Shown piece after piece: positions 1-6,037 of a stretch of 18,509 bases of DNA. This DNA is from JBMOLK01 sp049325575. Its GTDB lineage: Bacteria; Bacillota; Clostridia; Acetivibrionales; Acetivibrionaceae. A program made the translations under genes and the position numbers. Location of the stretch: contig JBMOLK010000067.1 in assembly GCA_049325575.1 (NCBI GenBank), positions 1-18,509 on the forward strand, given 5' to 3'. Under the pieces are notes generated by a model, which saw nothing but the letters and a program-made list of their open reading frames with translations, was not told the DNA's origin and did not search any database. Within the stretch, counting starts at the first letter, position 1. Each line of letters starts with the position of its first letter.

Positions 1-1051
1 TGCATCCAATACAACTGATGTAAATGGACATCAAACAAGCCAGCAAAAAGACACCGATAAGAATAAAGTTCAAAACCATTCAGGAACTCAAGATTCCGGC
101 AGCAGCCATCAGAACGCTAATACAGTCGGATTATACCAGGCAAACATTATTTTGCAGTATAAAGAAAGTCTCAACAAATCATTAACTACACTAAACGAAG
201 CAATAAGACTTATGACAGTCGATCCGTATGCACCAGGTTCCAATTCAAAAGGTATGGCAGATATGCCTATGCAAGAGAGCACCCAATCGGGAACTGTTTC
301 AGACCAACAGGAAAATACTCAGGCAGACTCTACAGCCCAAGCACAAGGCGGAAATAGTACTATCATTAATATTTATCCACAGAATGGAACCAGTCCATCT
401 GAACAGGCAAACGCTTCTAATCAAAACAATATGACCATGCAGAATATGGGTACCTTATACGATGCAAACAAGATGGAGCAGCTTCATAATGGACTGTATA
501 AAATGTCATTGGGTATGGCGCTTTTAAATCAACTGCAAAATCAGCTGGCAAATCAAGCTGATAGTGCAAGCATTGGTACTCAAGATCTGGTTGCATACTA
601 TACAAACCAGTATAACCTGACAGTTCAAAACAAATCAAAATTGACGCAGGCTCTTAACTATATAAACGAGGCTGCAAACCTTGTAAACATCAATCCTTAT
701 GTATCTTCCGACGGACTTGTTTATGATAAGGAAAGAATGAATCAAATTCATCAAAGTGTGTTCAAACTGGCTGAAGGCGTTGCTTCTTTAAATCTTATAG
801 CCGATGATTTCACAAGACAGTCTGTCGCTTTATCAAGTACCGTACAGAGCTATATTTATAACAATACCTTAAATAATCAGATGAATCATACAACAGCGTC
901 ATCGGGTATGTTTGAAGGTTTGTTTGACAATGTAAGCGTCCAGACAATTGTTAATGTAATCTTAGTTATATTTATAATGGGATTAATCTTCGGCATCCTT
1001 GGATTTGTTTTTAGTCTGTTTAAACCTGCTAAGAAGAATGAAGTGTTTTAA
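1..1051 (+). CDS. Cassette gene A, copy 1: anchored exported protein with duplicated helical domain (5' partial)
   Basis: The frame is open from the first base of the window, so the true start lies upstream; the TTG at 152 is internal. The visible 349 residues begin with a Gln/Ser/Asn-rich linker and then carry two copies of a helical unit. Each unit has a stretch ending in (V/I)(D/N)PY, followed by a helix with a QLHNGLYKM- or QIHQSVFKL-type motif. A Ser/Gln/Asn-rich linker splits unit 1. The C-terminus is one membrane helix and a short basic tail. Copy 2 of the gene (6038-7132) aligns throughout and shows the missing N-terminal membrane anchor. Gene B follows after 27 bases. I recognise no named family. 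The role is unknown; the architecture suggests a structural or scaffold domain held outside the membrane at both ends. Confidence 0.85.
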   Translation, partial: ASNTTDVNGHQTSQQKDTDKNKVQNHSGTQDSGSSHQNANTVGLYQANIILQYKESLNKSLTTLNEAIRLMTVDPYAPGSNSKGMADMPMQESTQSGTVSDQQENTQADSTAQAQGGNSTIINIYPQNGTSPSEQANASNQNNMTMQNMGTLYDANKMEQLHNGLYKMSLGMALLNQLQNQLANQADSASIGTQDLVAYYTNQYNLTVQNKSKLTQALNYINEAANLVNINPYVSSDGLVYDKERMNQIHQSVFKLAEGVASLNLIADDFTRQSVALSSTVQSYIYNNTLNNQMNHTTASSGMFEGLFDNVSVQTIVNVILVIFIMGLIFGILGFVFSLFKPAKKNEVF

Positions 1052-1078
1052 GATTATTAAGGCTTGGGGGTTAATCGT

Positions 1079-1831
1079 ATGTGGGAAACAATAAAAAATG
1101 ACCCGGTTTTAAAATACGTATCAATTGTTATATTAAGTGTATTAGGATTTGGTCTTGCGTTTAACATCATGTTTGGTCCGAGAAGCAACGGTTCAGAGCA
1201 TGGTATGGGCATGGACGGAGGGTATTCCCTTGAGAATACACTCTCCTATATACTTGCAATTGGTGTAAAACTACTCTTGATAGCTATCGTTATAGCAGCT
1301 TTAGTCACAGTGTTTAAATTTATCACAAAAGGATCCAACCAGGGAGGCGAAAGCAAAATGCTTGAGAATATGAAGAATGATCCGGTTTTAAAAGCAGCAG
1401 CTGTTGCAGTGCTTTTAGCAGTTACTCTTGGGCTCACACTGATGTTATTAGGTGGGATATTCGGAAACGGTAATATTTTCGGTATAAATTCACATAACAT
1501 GATGGGAGTACAAGTAACTACGTTAGGACTTTCTGATGTTCTAACCTATTTATTACAATTATTGTTGTTCGTTTCTATAGTTGGTTTGGTTATTGGAGCA
1601 TTCATGTTTATCAAGCAAAACTATTCAAAGCAAATAATTGAAAAGTTCACAGTTATAAAGGCCAGTGACAGGACCTCTATAGATTGCCCCAAATGTTCAA
1701 TGAAAGTAAGCGACAGCTTTAAATTCTGCCCAGAATGTGGTGAAAAACTTAAAACCGAATGTGCATCCTGCGGCATGGAGCTTGTTGGGGAATGGAAATG
1801 CTGCCCTAATTGCGGAGTTGATAAAGTATGA
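1079..1831 (+). CDS. Cassette gene B, copy 1: four-helix membrane protein with internal duplication and zinc ribbons
   Basis: The protein has 250 residues. I chose ATG 1079 over TTG 1064 because a GGGGG-rich ribosome site precedes it and because it aligns with the start of copy 2 (7150). Residues 1-82 and 95-178 are two versions of one module: an (I/M)KNDPVLK motif, a hydrophobic helix (about 11-32 and 105-127), a loop, and a second helix (about 55-82 and 152-178). The first loop contains HGMGMDGG, a possible metal site. The C-terminal tail has two Cys4 zinc-ribbon knuckles: C203/C206 with C217/C220, and C228/C231 with C241 or C242/C245. Copy 2 lacks this zinc-ribbon tail. The stop codon overlaps the start of gene C (ATGA), so the two are probably translationally coupled. 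The family is not recognised. Confidence 0.85.
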   Translation: MWETIKNDPVLKYVSIVILSVLGFGLAFNIMFGPRSNGSEHGMGMDGGYSLENTLSYILAIGVKLLLIAIVIAALVTVFKFITKGSNQGGESKMLENMKNDPVLKAAAVAVLLAVTLGLTLMLLGGIFGNGNIFGINSHNMMGVQVTTLGLSDVLTYLLQLLLFVSIVGLVIGAFMFIKQNYSKQIIEKFTVIKASDRTSIDCPKCSMKVSDSFKFCPECGEKLKTECASCGMELVGEWKCCPNCGVDKV

Positions 1832-2304
1832 ATCTAAGATTTGACTTTGTTATACACTGGCTTTGGACAATTGTATGGGCACTCCTTGCAATCAGCGGCT
1901 TCAGTATGGTTGGGGCGAAATATGGGTGGCTCCTGAACTTTGACTATGCAACCGCTGACTATATACACAGGATATCGGCAGCAATATTTGTAATACTAAC
2001 GTTTATATCAATTTTTTACGAAATATTTAGAAATATTAAGAATGATTCCTCTAAGCTTGCGTGGTTTATTTTTGGACGCAGCGGATACCAGTTATTTACC
2101 TTTATAACAACACTTATTTTAATAATAACCGGTGCAATAATTTGGATATGTAATGAGTTTAATATGGGAGCCGTAGGATTTGCTCTTTTAGTTCACGAAT
2201 ATATTTCTTATATTGCACTTGCCAGTATAATATGGCACATTTATGTAAAATGTCATGTGCTTATATGGCCTAAGAAGAAGTCAGCTCAAGAAACGTCAAA
2301 ATAG
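1828..2304 (+). CDS. Cassette gene C, copy 1: FdnI-like di-heme cytochrome b membrane subunit
   Basis: This 158-residue protein has four membrane helices with His at 10, 47, 123, 137 and 143. His in helix 1, helix 2 and two in helix 4 spaced by 14 residues match the heme ligand pattern of the FdnI/formate dehydrogenase gamma and related cytochrome b561-type subunits, which pass electrons between the quinone pool and a partner on the other side of the membrane. It is shorter than E. coli FdnI. Copy 2 (7836-8327) is about 60-65% identical by eye and keeps all five His plus the VKCH motif near the end. No formate dehydrogenase, hydrogenase or Fe-S subunit lies nearby, so it is an orphan cytochrome whose likely partners are the Met-rich proteins of the cassette (inference). 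Confidence 0.85.
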   Translation: MNLRFDFVIHWLWTIVWALLAISGFSMVGAKYGWLLNFDYATADYIHRISAAIFVILTFISIFYEIFRNIKNDSSKLAWFIFGRSGYQLFTFITTLILIITGAIIWICNEFNMGAVGFALLVHEYISYIALASIIWHIYVKCHVLIWPKKKSAQETSK

Positions 2305-2325
2305 TAGGGGAGGGAGGAAAGAGAT

Positions 2326-2634
2326 ATGCTTCAAAAACCCTGGTTCAAGTTATTTATATGGTTTTTAACAAGTTTTTTCTTTTTCCTTGCATCTGGAGTG
2401 GTTATTTCAATTTTTAAACCCGGCCCGACAGAAGCAGAAGTTATGCAATTTATGATGGGCATGATGAGTGCTATGGATAGCTCTATGATGGGAATCTCCA
2501 TGAATCTGGAACACAATAGCGCTCTTAAGGACATTATCCAATTATCTGCTTCGATTTTCCTTCCGGTTATAATTCTTAGCATCATATCAGGTTTGCTTAT
2601 AAGGAATTTTAAGCGGGAGGACGGAAATGTTTAA
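2326..2634 (+). CDS. Cassette gene D, copy 1: small two-helix membrane protein with Met-rich external helix
   Basis: This 102-residue protein starts at an ATG behind a strong GGGAGGAAAG ribosome site. Helix 1 is about residues 9-29 and helix 2 about 75-93. Between them lies PGPTE followed by a Met-rich amphipathic stretch with MQFMMGMM, then AMDSSMMGISM. Copy 2 keeps the pattern PGPTE, MQFM, GMM, AM, MG, SM while changing the residues between, so the Met positions appear to be under selection. Such Met spacing is typical of Cu(I)-binding segments in copper-handling proteins. The 3' end overlaps gene E by 8 bases. No named family is recognised; copper binding is inferred. Confidence 0.8.
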   Translation: MLQKPWFKLFIWFLTSFFFFLASGVVISIFKPGPTEAEVMQFMMGMMSAMDSSMMGISMNLEHNSALKDIIQLSASIFLPVIILSIISGLLIRNFKREDGNV

Positions 2635-2986
2635 TAACAAAAAAATTATTTTTTGGAGACTTAGCTTTATATTTTTAGGTTTAACAATTACCGCGCTAAT
2701 TCTTCTCTGGAGTTCACCGCAGCGTCCAAAAGCTGATAATATGAATAGCAGCATGGGAAATATGATGAAACAAATGCACGTAGCAGGCAATACAATATAC
2801 AACTTGCTTATCAAAGAAAATGGACAAAGCCAAATGAGGGAAAGTATGAGGGAAATGCATTCTCATCATCAGGGACAAACAACTGTAATTCGTAATCTTA
2901 ATTTTCTTTCAACGGCAGTGATATTTCTTCTGCTCCCCTTCATTATAGGAGGCGCGGTAATACTAACTATAGTGTGGATAAAGTAG
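2627..2986 (+). CDS. Cassette gene E, copy 1: small two-helix membrane protein with Met/His motifs
   Basis: This 119-residue protein starts with ATG inside the end of gene D, with GGGAGGACGG before it. A membrane helix covers about residues 10-29 and another about 93-118. The segment between contains SMGNMMKQMH and later MHSHHQGQ just before the second helix. Copy 2 (8656-9021) retains SMG-MM-MH and SHH-GQ at the same places, so these Met and His are probable metal ligands. The predicted topology puts both motifs on the same side as the Met-rich segment of protein D. No named family is recognised. Confidence 0.8.
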   Translation: MFNNKKIIFWRLSFIFLGLTITALILLWSSPQRPKADNMNSSMGNMMKQMHVAGNTIYNLLIKENGQSQMRESMREMHSHHQGQTTVIRNLNFLSTAVIFLLLPFIIGGAVILTIVWIK

Positions 2987-2997
2987 AGGTGGTGAAA

Positions 2998-3696
2998 TTG
3001 AGCGTATTAGGTTCGCTAGGTCAGCTTTATATGTTTGTGCTTCTTGTACTCTTGTTTTTAGGTTCAGGTTTTGCGCTTTGGGGCTTTATCAATTTTATTA
3101 TGAGCCGGAAGGGGCAAAAGTCCGGGATCTCGGAAAAGAAGGCAGTACGAAGCGAAGGTACTAAAAATTTATTAGGAGGTATAGCCATGAATAACAATGG
3201 TTGGTTAAAATTAGCAGTGTTCTCTTTTGTGGGGATTTTTGTAAGTATTATTATTTTAGGTTTCATGTCAACCACCAATACCTCGGCTATGAATGCTCAT
3301 CAGCCAGGGTATGTGAACATGCAGGGTACTCATCAGCCAGGATATATGAACATGGGCGGTATGAACATGAACGGTAATATGGGCAGTATGCAGATGCAAG
3401 GTGGAATGATGCAGAATGACAGTATGATGATTCAGCAGCAGTTAAACCATATTCAGCAGCAGATTTATCAAATGCAGCAGCAAATGGGCATGATGAATGG
3501 CGGTATGGGCGGAATGAATAATATGGGCAGCATGCAGCAAGGCGGCATGGGCGGAATGGGCATGATGAATGGCATGATGGGCGGCATGGGCATGATGAAT
3601 ATGGGCGGCATGAGCGGAAGCAGTGGCAGCATGAGTGGAAACAGCGGCAGCATGAGTGGAAACAGCGGCAGTATGAGCGGAATGGGCATGATGTAA
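2998..3696 (+). CDS. Cassette gene F, copy 1: Met/Gly/Gln-rich membrane protein
   Basis: The protein has 232 residues from TTG 2998. This start is preceded by AGAGGTGGTG and aligns with GTG 9034 of copy 2; GTG 2974 is in frame but overlaps gene E and has no counterpart in copy 2. Helix 1 spans about residues 9-34. A basic linker follows, then NNNGW and helix 2 at about 70-90. The rest is exported low-complexity sequence: two HQPGY-NM units, a Gln/Met coiled-coil-like stretch around residues 145-165, and a tail of MGGM, GMM and GNSGSMS repeats. Met residues at this density suggest a multi-site Cu(I) or other soft-metal sponge (inference). A strong internal ribosome site in front of Met64 (3187) could also give a 169-residue form with only the second helix and the Met-rich tail. 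A terminator follows. Confidence 0.8.
   Translation: MSVLGSLGQLYMFVLLVLLFLGSGFALWGFINFIMSRKGQKSGISEKKAVRSEGTKNLLGGIAMNNNGWLKLAVFSFVGIFVSIIILGFMSTTNTSAMNAHQPGYVNMQGTHQPGYMNMGGMNMNGNMGSMQMQGGMMQNDSMMIQQQLNHIQQQIYQMQQQMGMMNGGMGGMNNMGSMQQGGMGGMGMMNGMMGGMGMMNMGGMSGSSGSMSGNSGSMSGNSGSMSGMGMM
3174..3189 (+). promoter_or_regulatory. Internal ribosome binding site and ATG within gene F copy 1
   Basis: AGGAGG at 3174-3179 stands 7 bases before the in-frame ATG at 3187, an ideal Shine-Dalgarno arrangement in the middle of gene F. Copy 2 has TGGAGG at the same place and spacing (9189-9204), although the amino acids encoded across the site differ. Preservation of the nucleotide signal but not the residues argues for real internal initiation. 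Confidence 0.55.
3616..3678 (+). repeat. Three tandem 21-nt units encoding G(S/N)SGSMS
   Basis: Three near-identical 21-base units lie end to end at 3616-3636, 3637-3657 and 3658-3678 in the tail of gene F copy 1. Copy 2 has no equivalent array, so this is a recent copy-specific expansion that lengthens the Met-spaced tail. Confidence 0.85.
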
Positions 3697-3729
3697 TTAC
3701 TTCTGTAAAAGAATAATATAAGTTGTCTA

Positions 3730-3764
3730 CTATAAAGGCGAACCTTACGGGTTCGCCTTTATAG
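3730..3764 (+). terminator. Rho-independent terminator after cassette 1
   Basis: A perfect 15-bp stem (3730-3744 with 3750-3764) encloses a 5-base loop. The core is AAAGGCGAACC paired with GGTTCGCCTTT, so an A run precedes the stem and a T run closes it. It separates cassette 1 from the multicopper oxidase gene and could work in both directions. Confidence 0.8.
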
Positions 3765-3794
3765 CGTAATGCTTTAAAAGTAAAATAATTCATG

Positions 3795-3822
3795 TTAAAC
3801 ACATTGTAACTTGTGGTAAAAT
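3795..3822 (+). promoter_or_regulatory. Possible promoter of the multicopper oxidase gene
   Basis: TTAAAC (3795-3800) and TAAAAT (3817-3822) are separated by 16 bases, between the cassette 1 terminator and the TTG start at 3857. The -10 is reasonable and the -35 is weak. No copper-operator motif that I know is evident. Confidence 0.35.
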
Positions 3823-3856
3823 CATTAGTGAACAGATAGGAATAGGGGGAATTATC

Positions 3857-5515
3857 TTGAGTAATAGAGGTATAGCTGTATTGGCTGTTATAGCATTTAT
3901 TGTTGTTGTCCTCTCAGGTATTACCTGGTACTGGAATAATTCAATGGTAATGCAAAACAGCATGAATACAGGAAATAATTCAGCTTCACAAAATAATATG
4001 AGTCAGGAAGATACTGATGATACCGGAAGTGCATCCACAGCTAATAATTCTACACCAGTTGACACAGAAAAAGTCTCACATGAATACGCTAGAAACCTTA
4101 TAAAGCCAAAAGAAGGCCAGCCTGTAAAGAAATTTAGCCTTATTGCAAAGGAGTCAAACCTGCTCATAAAGGACGGTCTGTCCCTGCCTGTTTGGACTTA
4201 TAATGGGACTGTACCAGGGCAGGAAATCAGGGTAACCCAGGGTGACTTTGTACAGGTGGAGTTAAGAAATGAGCTAAAAGATCCTGTGACAATCCACTGG
4301 CATGGCTATCCCCTTATATCTGCTATGGATGGGGTTCCGGGTATAAACCAGGATTCTGTGATGCCGGGAGAAACCTTTACTTATGAATTTTCAGCTGATA
4401 TCCCGGGGACTTACTGGTATCACTCCCATCAAGAAGGGGCAAAGCAGGTTGACAAAGGACTGTACGGAGCTTTAATTGTTGAACCAAAGGAAAAGTTGAA
4501 AGCAGATAAGGATATTACTCTAATTCTTGATGAATGGATGGAAGTACCTATGGATGATATGGATTCCATGAGCGATATGGACACGGGGGGACACGGCAGC
4601 ATGAAAGCAGATAGTGAAGACCTTGAAATGGCAGAAGAAGAAATGATGGCAGAAAGTTATAACATATATACTGCAAACGGTAAATCTGGAAAACTTATCA
4701 GACCTTTAGAGGTAAAAAAAGGTGATATGGTAAGACTAAGGTTTATTAACGCAGGTTACCGTTCACACGGAATACACATCCCGGGTCAGGAATTTAAGGT
4801 GGTAAGTACTGATGGTCAGGATATACCCGGTGCTCAAGCGATTAAGGATCAGATTGTAATGGTTGCACCTGGAGAAAGATATGATATTGAATTTAAGGTT
4901 ACAAGCGATGATAATTTCTATATCGATGCACATGACAACAATAAATACAATGACCAACTTAAAATACCCGTAAAAGTTATTGATGGAAGCGGCAAGGATA
5001 AAGTTAAGGTTTTAGAGGATAAACTTATGACATTTAACCTTACTTCTTATGGAACACCGGGAAAAGGTAGTTTTAGTCCCGGGCAAAAGTATGATGTGGA
5101 TTATAGTGTTGAGCTTAATACAAGTACTGATAATGGTGAACTCAAGTATACAATCAATAACAGGACATTTGATAAACTTCCGCCTTTAAGTATAAAAGCC
5201 GGGGATACGGTTAAGCTCACATTTGCCAACAAAAGCTCAGTTGACCATCCAATGCACCTTCATGGGCATTTCTTCCAGATTCTATCTAGGAATGGTGAAC
5301 CTGTAACAGGTGCACCTGTTATGAAAGATACATTAATGATACGTCCCGGTGAAAAATACGTAGTTGCGTTTAAAGCAGATAATCCTGGGAATTGGATACA
5401 GCATTGCCACGAGTTGCATCATGCAGCGGCTGGTATGATGCAAAGGATTATATATACCGATTTCAAATCCAATTATATACCCGACATAAATAACAAGAAT
5501 AACAAGCCGGAATAA
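3857..5515 (+). CDS. Membrane-anchored multicopper oxidase with acidic Met-rich insert
   Basis: This 552-residue protein starts at TTG 3857, six bases after AGGGGGA. An N-terminal helix (about residues 5-23) anchors it, with a Ser/Asn/Met-rich linker to about residue 75. The cupredoxin domains carry all four copper motifs: HWHG (147-150), HSH (189-191), HPMHLHGH (464-471) and HCHELHH with GMM (516-528), where Met527 is the likely axial ligand of the type 1 copper. The type 2/3 trinuclear centre is therefore intact and the protein should reduce O2 while oxidising phenols or metal ions, as laccase/CueO-type enzymes do. Residues about 225-268 hold an Asp/Glu/Met-rich insert with a GGHGSM motif, recalling the Met-rich substrate segment of CueO. 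A multicopper oxidase is notable in a probable anaerobe. Its position between the two cassettes suggests it is the terminal oxidase or copper oxidase of that system (inference). Confidence 0.93.
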   Translation: MSNRGIAVLAVIAFIVVVLSGITWYWNNSMVMQNSMNTGNNSASQNNMSQEDTDDTGSASTANNSTPVDTEKVSHEYARNLIKPKEGQPVKKFSLIAKESNLLIKDGLSLPVWTYNGTVPGQEIRVTQGDFVQVELRNELKDPVTIHWHGYPLISAMDGVPGINQDSVMPGETFTYEFSADIPGTYWYHSHQEGAKQVDKGLYGALIVEPKEKLKADKDITLILDEWMEVPMDDMDSMSDMDTGGHGSMKADSEDLEMAEEEMMAESYNIYTANGKSGKLIRPLEVKKGDMVRLRFINAGYRSHGIHIPGQEFKVVSTDGQDIPGAQAIKDQIVMVAPGERYDIEFKVTSDDNFYIDAHDNNKYNDQLKIPVKVIDGSGKDKVKVLEDKLMTFNLTSYGTPGKGSFSPGQKYDVDYSVELNTSTDNGELKYTINNRTFDKLPPLSIKAGDTVKLTFANKSSVDHPMHLHGHFFQILSRNGEPVTGAPVMKDTLMIRPGEKYVVAFKADNPGNWIQHCHELHHAAAGMMQRIIYTDFKSNYIPDINNKNNKPE

Positions 5516-5522
5516 CTAAAGC

Positions 5523-5565
5523 CAGTTTATATCTTCATAAAATCTTCAAAAGTAATCGTTATAAT
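5523..5565 (+). promoter_or_regulatory. Promoter with direct-repeat box, upstream of the DUF2933-like gene
   Basis: ATCTTCA occurs at 5531-5537 and again at 5542-5548, an 11-base period. A -10 hexamer TATAAT lies at 5560-5565, 11 bases after the box. Where a -35 would be expected there is only A/T sequence, so an activator is likely. The same box and spacing occur before rpoN (12649-12692) and before the minus-strand pilin-like gene (10240-10274). A 6-bp inverted repeat AGTAAT/ATTACT (5551-5556/5564-5569) overlaps the -10. Confidence 0.6.
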
Positions 5566-5598
5566 TACTATAAAACATTGATGCATGGAGGAAAAAAT

Positions 5599-5832
5599 AT
5601 GAATAAACATTTTATAAAGAATAAATTACACAGTATAATAATGATTCTTTGCTGTACTATACCGTTGATAGTCCTCGCTATAATGTATCTGGCAAAAACA
5701 AGGGAGACACAATCAAGTGTATGGAGTTTTGCTCTTATTCTAATATGCCCGCTTTCCCATCTTTTACTTATGCCGCTGTTGATGGGGAAAAAGGATAAAA
5801 ATACAGGAGAAAACAAGCCAAGCTGTCATTAA
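5599..5832 (+). CDS. Small membrane protein, DUF2933-like
   Basis: The protein has 77 residues from ATG 5599, seven bases after GGAGG; upstream in-frame ATG and TTG codons at 5581 and 5578 fall in or before that site. There are two membrane helices: about residues 12-32 with LCC, and about 43-63 ending in CPLSHLLLMPLLMG. The tail is basic and ends in CH. The CP-x-HL-x-M pattern resembles the DUF2933 family of small membrane proteins, which I recall being found near copper and oxidase genes; this assignment is by memory of the pattern, not a search. It has its own promoter carrying the shared direct-repeat box and is followed by a terminator. Confidence 0.65.
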   Translation: MNKHFIKNKLHSIIMILCCTIPLIVLAIMYLAKTRETQSSVWSFALILICPLSHLLLMPLLMGKKDKNTGENKPSCH

Positions 5833-5862
5833 TTAAAAATCAAAATATACGCATTATATTAT

Positions 5863-5898
5863 AACTTCCTCTTAAGAAAATATGGAGGAAGTTTTTTT
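5863..5898 (+). terminator. Rho-independent terminator
   Basis: AACTTCCTC (5863-5871) pairs with GAGGAAGTT (5885-5893) across a 13-base loop, followed by a run of seven T. It ends the transcript of the DUF2933-like gene before the promoter of cassette 2. Confidence 0.8.
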
Positions 5899-5913
5899 AT
5901 GCCTGTTACTGCC

Positions 5914-5941
5914 TTGACAAGTATATATTGGCAGATAATAA
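5914..5941 (+). promoter_or_regulatory. Sigma-A-type promoter of cassette 2
   Basis: Consensus TTGACA at 5914-5919 and TAATAA at 5936-5941, spacing 16. This would give a leader of roughly 90 bases before the GTG start of gene A copy 2. It lies just after a terminator, which fits an independent transcription unit for 6038-9837. Confidence 0.6.
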
Positions 5942-6037
5942 AGTTCTGCATATATTACTAGGTTTGGATAAAAATATATATGAAAACAATTAAGGGGATC
6001 GAACAGTTTGCTATCTTTATTTTAAGGAGCTGGTAAA

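Noticed and set aside
1358..1831. Internal start in gene B copy 1 before the second repeat (GGGAGG upstream of ATG 1358)
   Set aside because: Spacing is long and copy 2 has no such site, unlike the internal start in gene F.
3287..3802. Long minus-strand frame rich in Cys, His, Pro and Ser opposite gene F copy 1
   Set aside because: It is the mirror of the Met/Gly repeats, with no ribosome site and running through the terminator; F is supported by its second copy.
5928..5955. TTGGCAG and downstream TGC before cassette 2 as a sigma-54 promoter
   Set aside because: The distance between GG and GC is 18 rather than the 12 needed for a -24/-12 promoter; a sigma-A promoter overlaps.
5980..6036. 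18-codon leader frame ending one base before the start of gene A copy 2
   Set aside because: No ribosome site in front of its ATG and short enough to be chance.
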